From a virus: a stretch of DNA of 35,236 bases. Under the pieces are notes generated by a model. It made no database searches, had not been told where the DNA came from, and saw only the letters and a list, made by a program, of their open reading frames with translations. The position numbers and the translations under genes are program-made. Positions within the stretch are counted from its first letter, which is position 1. Every line of letters begins with the position of its first letter. Below are positions 12,240 to 20,281 of this stretch, in pieces. The stretch lies in the IMG/VR virus record IMGVR_UViG_3300028840_004195, positions 1-35,236 of that record. One strand, given 5' to 3'.

Positions 12240-14414
12240 ATGGCCGTTACAGATCTAGAGAGCTTTTTCTTAAATCAGAACATTCCTTACATCAAACCTT
12301 TCTACAGCGTTGAGTACGAAGACAATGATGATGTCCTAGACTGGATAAAAGATGCGGACGTTGGGCTAAGCTCATATTATCAGCCGTTATTCAAAGAGCA
12401 GAGAAACAACCTGAAGATCTTTCTGGCTTCGGGGGTTAATCCTAATTTTGCATCTCCTGTGACCGCTGCTTATCTGCAACAAGGGATTGTCGAGAATTCG
12501 ATGGGAGATCTTTCCATCAATGAAATGTATCTCTTGGTTCAAGAGCAGGTTAGCACAATTGTCTCGAATGAGCTTACGGCTCAAGTTCTGCCAAACAATG
12601 ACGACTACCAAGATAAGATCGCTGCAAAATTCGTAAAGATGTGGCTGGACTCGATTAGCTACGATCTTGGTATTGATATGCTTCGTGTTCGATGGGAGAC
12701 TCAGAAGAAGATCTTTGGAGAGTCTTTTGTCATACCAAGATGGAATCCTGATAAAGGCGAGCTTCATCCTGATGCTAAGATCTTAGAGGAAGGTGAAAAC
12801 GAAACGGAAATGCGCGATGAGGATGGAAATCTTGTTCGCGATGAAGATGGAAATATCAGAACGATTTCTAAGTGGCAGCGAGTCGGAGATATTGAGCTTG
12901 TAAATCCGTTGCCGTTCCAGGTTGTCATAGATCCGAAGGATCAGTTCGATCAAGCGGATTGGTTCTACTACATGGAATATGAAGATGTAGAATTGCTGAA
13001 GCGAGAATACCCAGATAAAGAATGGAAGGTAGACGACAAGGGGACGAAGTTTGACCCGTTTTCTACCAATGAAAAGGGAATCAGTAATTACGTAGAGGTG
13101 TACTACTTCTACCACCGAGCACACAAATTCGTTCCTGAAGGACGTTACATTGTAGCGACAAAGGACCATGTTCTTAAGAATGAAACACTTGGAAATCTTC
13201 CGACTCTTGTTGATTCAGCACAACTCCCGTTAGTTCGATTTGTAGATGTAGATGTTGGCACTGGCGTTCGTGGAGTGCCAATTTTGTTCCGAAATGGACA
13301 GCCTTTGGTCGATGGATACAACACTGTCACAAACCAAATGTACCGGAATTTAGAGGCTGAATCTCCCATCGTGATGCTCCATGAAAATACGGGGATGGAT
13401 GCTAAAGAAATGCCAAACGGCATTAAGGTTTTCGAGTGGCGAGGAAACGTCAAGCCTACGGTCGAAACCCCATCAACGAATACCAGCTCGATCTTCAAGT
13501 TCCGTGAGGACCTCAAACGGAACATCATCGAGGCCGGACAGCAAACTCCGATGCAGCGCGGAGACACGCCTAATGCCCAGCTCGACAGCTTTATTGCATT
13601 GCAGCACTTCGAGGACTTGCGAGTCCAGCAGGCAGCTCCAGATATCAAAGGTCATATCCGATCGATGGAGCATTTGTATCGACTAATGATCTCAATTGCC
13701 AACGATCACTATGACGAGACAGACAATCGCCTCATAAAAATTATCGGACGAAATAATGCTGTAAATCTACGGCATTTCGAGCCGGAAAACCTGAGCAAGA
13801 TCTATGACGTGAAGATCTCAACAACGGGTAACTTGGCTAACTCTAAAGCAGCACGTACACAGTTGATGCTAACGATCAAGCGAGAATTCCCAGCGATGAT
13901 TAGCGACGAGGTGTTCGTTGATATGCTTGGTTTAAGCTCTAGCGAGAAGTTCCAGAATGCGATCACTGTAGCAGTGAATAGTGCTGAATCCGAAAACGAA
14001 GATATGCTCAATGGTGTTGAAGTTCTTCCACCTGAGCGTTACGAAGACTTGATTACACACTGGGATACGCACAGAATCCCGCTTCAATCTCTCGAATACA
14101 AATTAGCTCCTCCAGAGGTCAAAGAGCTTCTTGAGTTGCATGTGACAGCAACAGAGAAACTTATGTTCGAGCAGATGGTGGAAGATCCTCTCTTCCGTTC
14201 TCGTGTTCAGGGGCTACGGCAATTCCCTCTATTATATTCACCCGAACCTCTAAACGACATTATGCCAGGACAGGAAGAGGAGGCTATGCAACAGCAAGCT
14301 CCTTTACCACCTGAGGAGATGATGGCCGCGCAAAACGCGCCTTTGCCTGAAACCCTACCGATACAAGATCTTGAGGAGAGTCAATCTATACCCGAGCCAG
14401 TAGGAGCTATTTAG
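12240..14414 (+). CDS. portal protein
   Basis: 724 aa, the size of P22-type podovirus portals. The sequence has the mixed helical/beta plan of portals: an N-terminal helical region, a wing with Y-V-E-V-Y-Y-F-Y-H-R, a long central stretch with Q-M-Y-R-N-L-E-A-E-S-P, and a C-terminal helical, glutamine/proline-rich tail (E-E-E-A-M-Q-Q-Q-A-P-L-P-P-E-E). The portal forms the dodecameric ring at one capsid vertex through which DNA passes. It is followed directly by the scaffold and capsid genes, as in P22-like phages. A short tandem duplication at 12815-12856 gives two D-E-D-G-N units. GGAG precedes the ATG. Confidence 0.85.
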   Translation: MAVTDLESFFLNQNIPYIKPFYSVEYEDNDDVLDWIKDADVGLSSYYQPLFKEQRNNLKIFLASGVNPNFASPVTAAYLQQGIVENSMGDLSINEMYLLVQEQVSTIVSNELTAQVLPNNDDYQDKIAAKFVKMWLDSISYDLGIDMLRVRWETQKKIFGESFVIPRWNPDKGELHPDAKILEEGENETEMRDEDGNLVRDEDGNIRTISKWQRVGDIELVNPLPFQVVIDPKDQFDQADWFYYMEYEDVELLKREYPDKEWKVDDKGTKFDPFSTNEKGISNYVEVYYFYHRAHKFVPEGRYIVATKDHVLKNETLGNLPTLVDSAQLPLVRFVDVDVGTGVRGVPILFRNGQPLVDGYNTVTNQMYRNLEAESPIVMLHENTGMDAKEMPNGIKVFEWRGNVKPTVETPSTNTSSIFKFREDLKRNIIEAGQQTPMQRGDTPNAQLDSFIALQHFEDLRVQQAAPDIKGHIRSMEHLYRLMISIANDHYDETDNRLIKIIGRNNAVNLRHFEPENLSKIYDVKISTTGNLANSKAARTQLMLTIKREFPAMISDEVFVDMLGLSSSEKFQNAITVAVNSAESENEDMLNGVEVLPPERYEDLITHWDTHRIPLQSLEYKLAPPEVKELLELHVTATEKLMFEQMVEDPLFRSRVQGLRQFPLLYSPEPLNDIMPGQEEEAMQQQAPLPPEEMMAAQNAPLPETLPIQDLEESQSIPEPVGAI

Positions 14415-14415
14415 A

Positions 14416-15555
14416 ATGAATGCAATGACACAAGAAACGGAATATGAAACGCCTGGTGAATCTCAAGCCCTTCAGAGTAGCGAAGAAATTAAAGAATCTT
14501 TAATAGAGCAACTGACTGAGAGGAGAGAGGGACATACTGAAGATGCCGGACAGGAAGAGACCAAACAAAATTCAAGCCAAGGAGATGTTGGCGAAGAGGA
14601 TTTTGGAGAAGGCCACGAAGAGCAAGAAGCCACCCATCAGAACGAAGAAGAAGGGAAGAAATTCACGTTCTCATTAGGTGAAAACGAAGTGGACGTGGAT
14701 GAAAACGCAGAACTAGAGTTTAAGGCCGATGGTAAAACGGTTCGGATGTCTCTAAAGCAAATGCGTGATTCTGCCGCTGGCGGTGTAGCTGTTAGAAACC
14801 GAATGCGCCAACTAGCAGAAGAGAAGAAAAAGGTCTTTACCCCCTTTCAAGATTTTAGTAAGTTATCAAGTAAAGATCCGCTCACTGCTTTGAAGAAAGT
14901 ATTTAAAGCGATTGAATCAGTCGATGAGAATGCAGATTTTGATAAGTTTTTAGTCGGATTAGGTAAGCAAGCGCAAAGTCTAACTCAGATGAGCGACTCA
15001 GAGCGTAAGGCTTATGAATTAGAAAGAGAACTCGATGAAACGCGAGAAACTCTGTCAGAGACAGACAGACTAGCGAAGATTCGTGGATTACAGCAGGAGT
15101 TAGTCACAGAAAGGAACATGACCGAAGACCAGATCTATCGGTTCTCTAATTCCATTCTGGAAAACCCAGCTTTAGCAAAGGATATTAAAAGTGAAGAAGA
15201 CCTCTTTGATCGGGTCGGAGATTTAGCAGACGAAGTTGAACGGCAACAAGCTGTAAAAGAAGCCTTGCATAAGTTCGACAAACGTATCGCAAATGACGAC
15301 CCCCTAGTCTTTGAGTTGTCTCGAATTCTTTCTAATAACCCAGACTTCACAGAAACAGACTTGGAAGAAATAGCCGAGGGTGTTTTGAGTGGAGTTAAGA
15401 AGTCGAAGGCTTCAATGAACCTTTCTAGGAAGCAGCGAAGGAGTAATGCGGTGAAGGGAAAAAGTAACCGCAATATAGACCCTAGCAGACTCCCTCCAAA
15501 GGATTCACTGAAGGCTCAAATTTTAGAGAAGAAGAAAAGCCAACAGAAATACTAG
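14416..15555 (+). CDS. head scaffolding protein
   Basis: 379 aa, very acidic and almost wholly helical, lying between portal and capsid genes. The N-terminal 85 residues are E/Q-rich and disordered. A small beta segment F-S-L-G-E-N-E-V-D-V follows, then long helices (for example E-L-E-R-E-L-D-E-T-R-E-T-L). The C-terminus is strongly basic (S-R-K-Q-R-R-S-N, then L-E-K-K-K-S-Q-Q-K-Y), as in scaffolds that bind the capsid lattice through a basic helix-turn-helix. It starts two bases after the portal stop. Scaffolds guide prohead assembly and leave before packaging. Confidence 0.75.
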   Translation: MNAMTQETEYETPGESQALQSSEEIKESLIEQLTERREGHTEDAGQEETKQNSSQGDVGEEDFGEGHEEQEATHQNEEEGKKFTFSLGENEVDVDENAELEFKADGKTVRMSLKQMRDSAAGGVAVRNRMRQLAEEKKKVFTPFQDFSKLSSKDPLTALKKVFKAIESVDENADFDKFLVGLGKQAQSLTQMSDSERKAYELERELDETRETLSETDRLAKIRGLQQELVTERNMTEDQIYRFSNSILENPALAKDIKSEEDLFDRVGDLADEVERQQAVKEALHKFDKRIANDDPLVFELSRILSNNPDFTETDLEEIAEGVLSGVKKSKASMNLSRKQRRSNAVKGKSNRNIDPSRLPPKDSLKAQILEKKKSQQKY

Positions 15556-15564
15556 AGGTACAAG

Positions 15565-16812
15565 ATGTCAACTGTAGTAAAGCAGATGAGTCTCACCGAT
15601 CTTTCTGAGTTGTATCAGATTGCTTACGGTGGGTTTGAAGTAGATGCAGCGGGTTGGGACAACCGACAGCTAATCGGAACAATCCAAAAGAACCAGAAGT
15701 TCAACGGTTCAGAACTTAAGATGGACCAAATGCTAGACTACGGAGGTGGCCAATCTTCTGGTGGACTTCCTTCATCTAGCACAGCTTATATCGTTCAGCC
15801 AACTGTACAAGCTAAGTCCGTTTACTCCACTTCCGTGATTGATAACCAATCCATGAAGGCTGCACGACGAGCTGGTAACAACCTTGGTGCTTTCGAGGAT
15901 GCGACTAAGCTTTCAATGGAGATCCTAAAGCAGAGCTTTAAAGAGCAGATCGCTCGCCAGTTCTTCGGAGATGGTACAGGAGAGCTTGGAGAAATCTCTA
16001 CTGTAACAACAAACTCCCCAGGTGACTACACACTACGTATCACTGATGGTTCTTGGATTGAAGCTCATTGGATTCGTAATGACTTGCTAAACGTTGCTAG
16101 CTCCACGGATCTATTCCTTGTGACAAGCATTGATCTTACCAATAAAGACATTCGCATTGTTCGCCAAGCTGGTACACATGTTCCTCTTGCAGGCGAAAAA
16201 GTTTACAAGCAGAAGTCTAAAGATAACGAGATGCTTGGACTAAAAGGCGTTTGTGATACAGCAGCAGGAAGTCCGCTTTATGGCGTAGACGTTGGATATC
16301 GCTACCAAGCGACTGTAAAGCAAGCGGCTGGTTCCGCTCCTAGCGTGAAGCTATTCCGTGAACTTGAGCAGGATATGCGCTTTCGTTCGCGTGGTGTAAT
16401 GCCTACCGATTATATCTTCTCACACACAGCTCTTCGCTTGTTCGAAGACGGTGAAGATGCTAAGTCTATCATTTACGTTGATCCTGCAATTGCTCCAGAT
16501 CGTGAAGCAGGTGGCCAGGTTGCCGCTCTTAAGCTTAACGGTCGTACTGTACGTATCCAATGGTCTCCATACTGCCCAGAGGATCGTATCTATGCAATCA
16601 ACCGTCATAAAGTTAGCCTAGAGCTACGTCCCGACACTGTAGGTAAAGGAGAAGAATGCGGAGGCTTCATCGAAAATGGTGATAGTTTATTTTTTCCTTT
16701 ACACGTCTCTGGCACACCTCTGGATAGCTTCGCGTTGTTCTATGCAACCTATGGAAACTTCTTCATCAATCCAACTTTCGCTGGTTGCATTGATGGCCTA
16801 GCAACTTCATAG
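15565..16812 (+). CDS. major capsid protein (HK97-type fold expected)
   Basis: 415 aa. The N-terminal region has G-G-G-Q-S-S-G-G-L-P, then a long spine-helix candidate (F-E-D-A-T-K-L-S-M-E-I-L-K-Q-S-F-K-E-Q) and the R-Q-F-F-G-D-G-T-G motif common in podovirus capsid proteins. A peripheral domain follows with Y-I-F-S-H-T-A-L-R-L-F, V-R-I-Q-W-S-P-Y and a C-terminal F-F-I-N-P motif. Codon use is more regular than in neighbours, as expected for the most expressed gene. Position after the scaffold and length support the assignment. AGAGGTACAAG precedes the ATG. Confidence 0.85.
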   Translation: MSTVVKQMSLTDLSELYQIAYGGFEVDAAGWDNRQLIGTIQKNQKFNGSELKMDQMLDYGGGQSSGGLPSSSTAYIVQPTVQAKSVYSTSVIDNQSMKAARRAGNNLGAFEDATKLSMEILKQSFKEQIARQFFGDGTGELGEISTVTTNSPGDYTLRITDGSWIEAHWIRNDLLNVASSTDLFLVTSIDLTNKDIRIVRQAGTHVPLAGEKVYKQKSKDNEMLGLKGVCDTAAGSPLYGVDVGYRYQATVKQAAGSAPSVKLFRELEQDMRFRSRGVMPTDYIFSHTALRLFEDGEDAKSIIYVDPAIAPDREAGGQVAALKLNGRTVRIQWSPYCPEDRIYAINRHKVSLELRPDTVGKGEECGGFIENGDSLFFPLHVSGTPLDSFALFYATYGNFFINPTFAGCIDGLATS

Positions 16813-16822
16813 GAGGTGTAAC

Positions 16823-17188
16823 ATGGCAGAATCAGGATACCCTGTATTCGGTGGGCAACCAGGACCACGCTTATATGCGTTTTCTATTGATGGATCTGAA
16901 GTGACAACTTCATCGTCTGCGACTGGCCTAGATGGTCGCGGTCAAGCGATTGCTGATATCGCTGATGATGGAGCAAACGTTCAGACGATTACTTGGAAGC
17001 GTGCATTTGAGGAAGCTCCTTACGTGTATATCCAAGCAAAGACTGCAAACGGAGCGGCTAACATTTCAAATGATGGCACGACACTAGTATTGACAGGCGT
17101 TGAACGCGATGACAATACAGCGACTCTTGCAGACCAGGATTTTGATGTATTTGTGTATGCTCACGACTACACGCAATACGTTCTATAG
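16823..17188 (+). CDS. small head decoration / structural protein, 121 aa
   Basis: AGGAGG lies six bases before the ATG, ten bases after the capsid stop. The protein is beta-rich, with strands R-L-Y-A-F-S-I-D-G, Q-T-I-T-W-K-R-A, Y-V-Y-I-Q-A-K and F-D-V-F-V-Y-A-H-D-Y. Position directly after the capsid gene, size and composition fit a decoration protein or head-completion factor. No family is firmly recognised. A GC-rich hairpin follows, which would make this the last gene at capsid-level expression. Confidence 0.5.
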   Translation: MAESGYPVFGGQPGPRLYAFSIDGSEVTTSSSATGLDGRGQAIADIADDGANVQTITWKRAFEEAPYVYIQAKTANGAANISNDGTTLVLTGVERDDNTATLADQDFDVFVYAHDYTQYVL

Positions 17189-17204
17189 ATTTGTGGAAAA
17201 TCCT

Positions 17205-17225
17205 CCCCCCTTCGAGGGGGGGGGG
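17205..17225 (+). terminator. GC-rich hairpin, weak terminator or attenuator
   Basis: CCCCCCT (17205-17211) pairs with AGGGGGG (17215-17221) around a three-base loop, with the G run continuing to 17225. Only TGCTTTAA follows, so the T-tract is poor. It may lower transcription into downstream structural genes after the capsid genes. Confidence 0.5.
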
Positions 17226-17245
17226 TGCTTTAATGGAGTAATTAC

Positions 17246-17566
17246 ATGAGCAATTCTGGGCAAAGAGTAAAAGACGATGCAGTTCGCGAAGTCGCTTTTG
17301 GTTCAATTACAGCTTCCTATGCAAACTTGGGTGCAGCACTTTCTAATGATGCGTTTGCAATCACCCTTCACAATAATACGGATGTTGATCTGTATTTTTC
17401 TTGGGATGGAACAGACGACCATTATAAGTTTCCACCTACAACAGCTCGTTCAAAAGATTGGAAAACCAACGACATGATTCGTAAGGCTGGAGATCGCCTA
17501 AAGATAAAGCATGCTGGATCGGCTCCGTCTTCAGGATGGGCAAGTCTAGAGGTTGAATACGTATGA
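17246..17566 (+). CDS. small virion structural protein, 106 aa
   Basis: A beta-rich protein. The start region is helical (D-D-A-V-R-E-V-A-F-G-S-I), then strands F-A-I-T-L-H-N-N, D-L-Y-F-S-W-D-G, D-R-L-K-I-K-H-A-G and a terminal W-A-S-L-E-V-E-Y-V. This pattern is seen in small jelly-roll head or baseplate proteins that carry surface proteins. Its stop overlaps the next ATG (ATGA), indicating coupling. It is the first gene after the post-capsid hairpin. The structural role comes from context. Confidence 0.5.
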   Translation: MSNSGQRVKDDAVREVAFGSITASYANLGAALSNDAFAITLHNNTDVDLYFSWDGTDDHYKFPPTTARSKDWKTNDMIRKAGDRLKIKHAGSAPSSGWASLEVEYV

Positions 17567-18111
17567 GCAATGTTAAAAACCTTTTCGGTGCGACTCAAGT
17601 TCAGGAAACGGTAGATGCTAGCATTCCTGATAGGGATCAGTTCTTTGATGCTGCTTCTTTTCAGGCAACAGAAGCGAACGTACCTGAGCTTAATTTGGTT
17701 ACAGGGACAAACCTTAACTTCCTATGCAAGCTCTACAGCGTCAATGATGAGTCTACTTTCAAAGCGTTCGTTCCTAGCAAAGTAGAGAGTGGGTCTACTC
17801 TTTCACTTCGGATTGCGTTTTCGGCAGTGACAGCAGCAGCAAGTAAGAATGTCCAATTTCGGTTTGGGTACTATGTTGCAGCCGATGATGATACATGGGA
17901 TGCAGCGTATACAAATATCGATAGCTCCGATATTGCAGTGAATTCCGTACAGGATGATTTGCAGATTGCAACATGGACAGCTACTCTTCCAGCAGCTTTT
18001 GCAGAGGGAGCTTTAGCTTTTTACAGCCTAAGTCGCATTGCAGCTTCTGCAAACGAGCTTGTTGGTGCTGTAAGGGTTCTTGCTTTCCAACCTGAAATTG
18101 CGAGGGCGTAA
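17563..18111 (+). CDS. virion structural protein, 182 aa
   Basis: No family recognised. After a 35-residue N-terminal segment the sequence is beta-rich with F-L-C-K-L-Y-S-V-N, S-L-R-I-A-F-S-A-V and V-Q-F-R-F-G-Y-Y-V. The layout suggests one beta-sandwich domain of the kind found in fibre or head-surface proteins. Its TAA overlaps the next ATG (TAATG). It lies in a run of four coupled genes (17246-19600) that probably make a surface or fibre complex. Confidence 0.5.
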   Translation: MSNVKNLFGATQVQETVDASIPDRDQFFDAASFQATEANVPELNLVTGTNLNFLCKLYSVNDESTFKAFVPSKVESGSTLSLRIAFSAVTAAASKNVQFRFGYYVAADDDTWDAAYTNIDSSDIAVNSVQDDLQIATWTATLPAAFAEGALAFYSLSRIAASANELVGAVRVLAFQPEIARA

Positions 18112-18803
18112 TGGCTCAAGGAGGAAGCACTAGTTTTGCCGGAGCAGATCTTATTGATATCGGCACTACTAATCCGATTAACGGAGTAAGTGCGTTTGCT
18201 TTCAATCTTTGGATGAAGTGCTCAGACATTACGGCAAAGCAGTATTGGCTGGGTCAAGATTACGACACTGGACTTACCGTTGGATTTGACGGCACTTCCA
18301 CGAATATCAATTTCGAGGTTCAAGTCACAGGAACTGGTGGACACTTCATTCGACAGTCAACAGCTTTACTGAATACATTCGCAAGCAATGACACCTGGGT
18401 CAATTTAGGATTCTCCTATGATTACAATGGTGGATCTCCTACATTCGGCATGTATGCGGATGGTGTATCAGTTGCGAGTCAATTCAGATCATGGACGGAT
18501 GCTGTTAGTGCAGTCGGAGCGGGAACAGGTACGTTTGGTATCGGAGACACTCCCCTTGCAGCGGGTTTTGATTTTGCTGGCAACATTGCATGGCTTACGA
18601 TTTGGAATGAAGCAAAGACAGCGGATCAAATGGCTGAAGTCCTTTACAACCCTATGGCAGTCCCAGCCAATGCAGCAGCTCAGTGGGATTGCCTAACTAC
18701 GGCTCCAGTTGATCTATCAGGTAACGGTTTCGACGGAACAAATAGCGGTGCATCTCAGTCTTCAGATGCTCCACCAGTACATTTATTTAGTGGAGGTATG
18801 TAG
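18111..18803 (+). CDS. LamG/concanavalin-like surface protein, 230 aa
   Basis: The sequence follows a laminin-G-like lectin plan: an A-F-N-L-W-M-K strand, K-Q-Y-W-L-G-Q-D, W-V-N-L-G-F-S-Y-D-Y, F-G-M-Y-A-D-G-V-S-V and a late N-I-A-W-L-T-I-W-N-E-A-K-T-A-D-Q-M, which is the usual end of this fold. The last 40 residues (W-D-C-L-T-T-A-P-V-D-L-S-G-N-G) also match the tail often seen after phage LamG domains. It likely binds surface glycans on the host or decorates the virion. It is coupled to its neighbours by TAATG and a near overlap. Confidence 0.65.
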   Translation: MAQGGSTSFAGADLIDIGTTNPINGVSAFAFNLWMKCSDITAKQYWLGQDYDTGLTVGFDGTSTNINFEVQVTGTGGHFIRQSTALLNTFASNDTWVNLGFSYDYNGGSPTFGMYADGVSVASQFRSWTDAVSAVGAGTGTFGIGDTPLAAGFDFAGNIAWLTIWNEAKTADQMAEVLYNPMAVPANAAAQWDCLTTAPVDLSGNGFDGTNSGASQSSDAPPVHLFSGGM

Positions 18804-19600
18804 TGCCAGGTTTCGAGAATGGAGTAATTGCAGGCAATAGCAAGCTGTCCAGGACTGCAAGTGGAGTATGGGTCGAGTGTAATGACGGAACCGATAACTT
18901 CGGAATGTATAATCACGCAGGCGATCCAAACAGTAATGTAGCAGCAGACACTGGTTCATACTGCTTAGACACATCGAGCGGCGGTGGAATGTGGGTGAAA
19001 ACGACCGACACTGTAAATACAGGATGGGTCCAATTGCTAGATTCTTCTAGTGGGTCTGGTATGTGGGTGTGGGAAAGCACTACGACTGTTTCGAATGATG
19101 CAACTATAGATTTTACAGGTCTCACTGGCAGTGGGGTGAAATTCGCATTTTACAACCTTTTGCCTGCAACAGATAACGTTGAGTTGCAGATGGTTGTTTC
19201 GAATGATAACGGGAGCACATGGGAAAGCACAGATTCACAGTGGAACTGGCTGGGTAGCCACTCGAACGGAAGTACGGTATCTGATGGCAATCGGAGTGGT
19301 ACATATTGGGGTTTGGCCACTGGATCAGGAACCGTTGGAAATGCAGCCGGAGAATATGGTTGTGCGGGGTGGATCGAAGTGTATGGACTGAATGATGCCT
19401 CTAACCCAGCATATGCAGTTTATCGGACCACTGGCCATAGAGCGACAGACGGGGCGTGTTTTAATATTGTTGGATCAGCAACCTCGACAGAGTACTCAAA
19501 TGGCGGTGCACACCTAGATATCGACGCATTGCGATTCCTCTTTTCAGCAGGTAACGCGACCAGTGGAACAATCGCTAAATACACACTAACAACTTCATAG
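18803..19600 (+). CDS. fibre-like virion surface protein, 265 aa
   Basis: The GTG at 18803 is six bases after GGAGG and overlaps the previous TAG region. The N-terminal 85 residues are glycine/serine/tryptophan-rich with repeated G-M-W-V units (G-G-G-M-W-V-K and G-S-G-M-W-V-W). The rest is a beta-sandwich with F-A-F-Y-N-L-L-P and G-W-I-E-V-Y-G-L. The repeated short motif suggests a fibre-shaft or linker. It probably acts with the LamG-like protein in attachment. No enzyme motif is visible. Confidence 0.55.
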   Translation: MPGFENGVIAGNSKLSRTASGVWVECNDGTDNFGMYNHAGDPNSNVAADTGSYCLDTSSGGGMWVKTTDTVNTGWVQLLDSSSGSGMWVWESTTTVSNDATIDFTGLTGSGVKFAFYNLLPATDNVELQMVVSNDNGSTWESTDSQWNWLGSHSNGSTVSDGNRSGTYWGLATGSGTVGNAAGEYGCAGWIEVYGLNDASNPAYAVYRTTGHRATDGACFNIVGSATSTEYSNGGAHLDIDALRFLFSAGNATSGTIAKYTLTTS

Positions 19601-19608
19601 GTGGAGCA

Positions 19609-19809
19609 ATGGCATTAACCAAACAAGTGAACGGTGTGAAAGTGGAAATGTCTCCAGAAGAGGAGGCGCAGATTCGCGGTCGATGGAAAAAACATAGTGA
19701 ACGGATAGAATCCAAACAATCAGAAGAAGCTCTAGAAGAAAGGAAGAGGCAGGAACTTCTTTCTAAAATGGGAATAACAGAAGAAGAAGCAAGGCTTCTG
19801 GCAAAGTGA
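19609..19809 (+). CDS. conserved small phage protein, 66 aa
   Basis: The protein has the pattern V-N-G-V-K-V-E-M-S-P-E-E-E-A-Q-I-R, a charged helix, and a C-terminal L-S-K-M-G-I-T-E-E-E-A-R-L-L. Small proteins with this two-part layout, a short hairpin followed by a helix ending in G-I-T-E-E-E, recur near tail-fibre genes of many phages and are sometimes annotated as assembly or chaperone-like factors. Function unproven. It follows the fibre-like gene by eight bases with GGAG upstream. Confidence 0.5.
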   Translation: MALTKQVNGVKVEMSPEEEAQIRGRWKKHSERIESKQSEEALEERKRQELLSKMGITEEEARLLAK

Positions 19810-19839
19810 AATGTCGTTCTTTGTTTTGTGGAAAGAGGA

Positions 19840-20025
19840 ATGTTTTTCGTGGTAAGTAGACTTTATGATTTTGGATTTGTCCTCTTCTTAGCTGTAGCAG
19901 TTGGTATCACCCTTGGAGCGTATCTTGCGGAATCCAATAAGAAAAACGAGGATCTGAAACAAGAACTAGAGGATTGTCGTGAACGAGCTAATCATGCAAA
20001 TGTCTTGGAAGGAAATTATGCTTAG
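19840..20025 (+). CDS. small inner-membrane protein, possible i-spanin
   Basis: The protein starts near M-F-F-V-V-S-R-L-Y-D-F-G, with a hydrophobic segment to about residue 28 and then a short coiled coil (N-K-K-N-E-D-L-K-Q-E-L-E-D-C). A membrane anchor plus a periplasmic helix, directly overlapped by a lipoprotein gene, is the plan of Rz-type inner spanins, although about 60 residues is short. The start is uncertain: GAGG is too close to the ATG at 19840; GTG codons at 19828 and about 19856 are alternatives. Other small membrane proteins are possible. Confidence 0.45.
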   Translation: MFFVVSRLYDFGFVLFLAVAVGITLGAYLAESNKKNEDLKQELEDCRERANHANVLEGNYA

Positions 20026-20281
20026 AATGTCCGTAGCAATGCTTGCAATTCTTTTCGCTTCAAACAGTTGTTCGCACATAAACAAAAGACTTGGCCTCAA
20101 GGACGATAATTCCATTGAGACTAGGATCGAGGAAATGATAGAATCTCAAACGGGATTAGATATTGACTTAACCCCAAACAATCCCGATGAAGATGAATAC
20201 AGAACTGAAAGCCGGAAAAAAAATCAATCATTGGACTCTTGTACACCCAGAAGGAAAAAGAAGCTGGATATGCATATGTAA
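20018..20281 (+). CDS. small lipoprotein (possible o-spanin) with 3' end altered by HNH insertion
   Basis: AAGGA lies about five bases before the ATG at 20018, which overlaps the previous stop. A signal peptide (M-L-R-M-S-V-A-M-L-A-I-L-F) leads to a lipobox-like A-S-N-S-C with Cys18 as the lipidation site. The mature part has G-L-K-D-D-N, E-E-M-I and T-G-L-D-I-D-L-T-P-N-N-P-D-E, a pattern I associate with short phage lipoproteins that normally end at about this point. Instead the frame runs on for about 30 basic residues encoded by the 5' end of the HNH gene, so the original stop seems to have been lost. An outer-membrane spanin role is inferred from the overlap with the upstream membrane protein. 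Confidence 0.55.
   Translation: MLRMSVAMLAILFASNSCSHINKRLGLKDDNSIETRIEEMIESQTGLDIDLTPNNPDEDEYRTESRKKNQSLDSCTPRRKKKLDMHM

Noticed and set aside
13145-13648. Long minus-strand frame of 167 codons
   Set aside because: It lies wholly inside the portal gene, has no ribosome site and shows a composition typical of a shadow frame.
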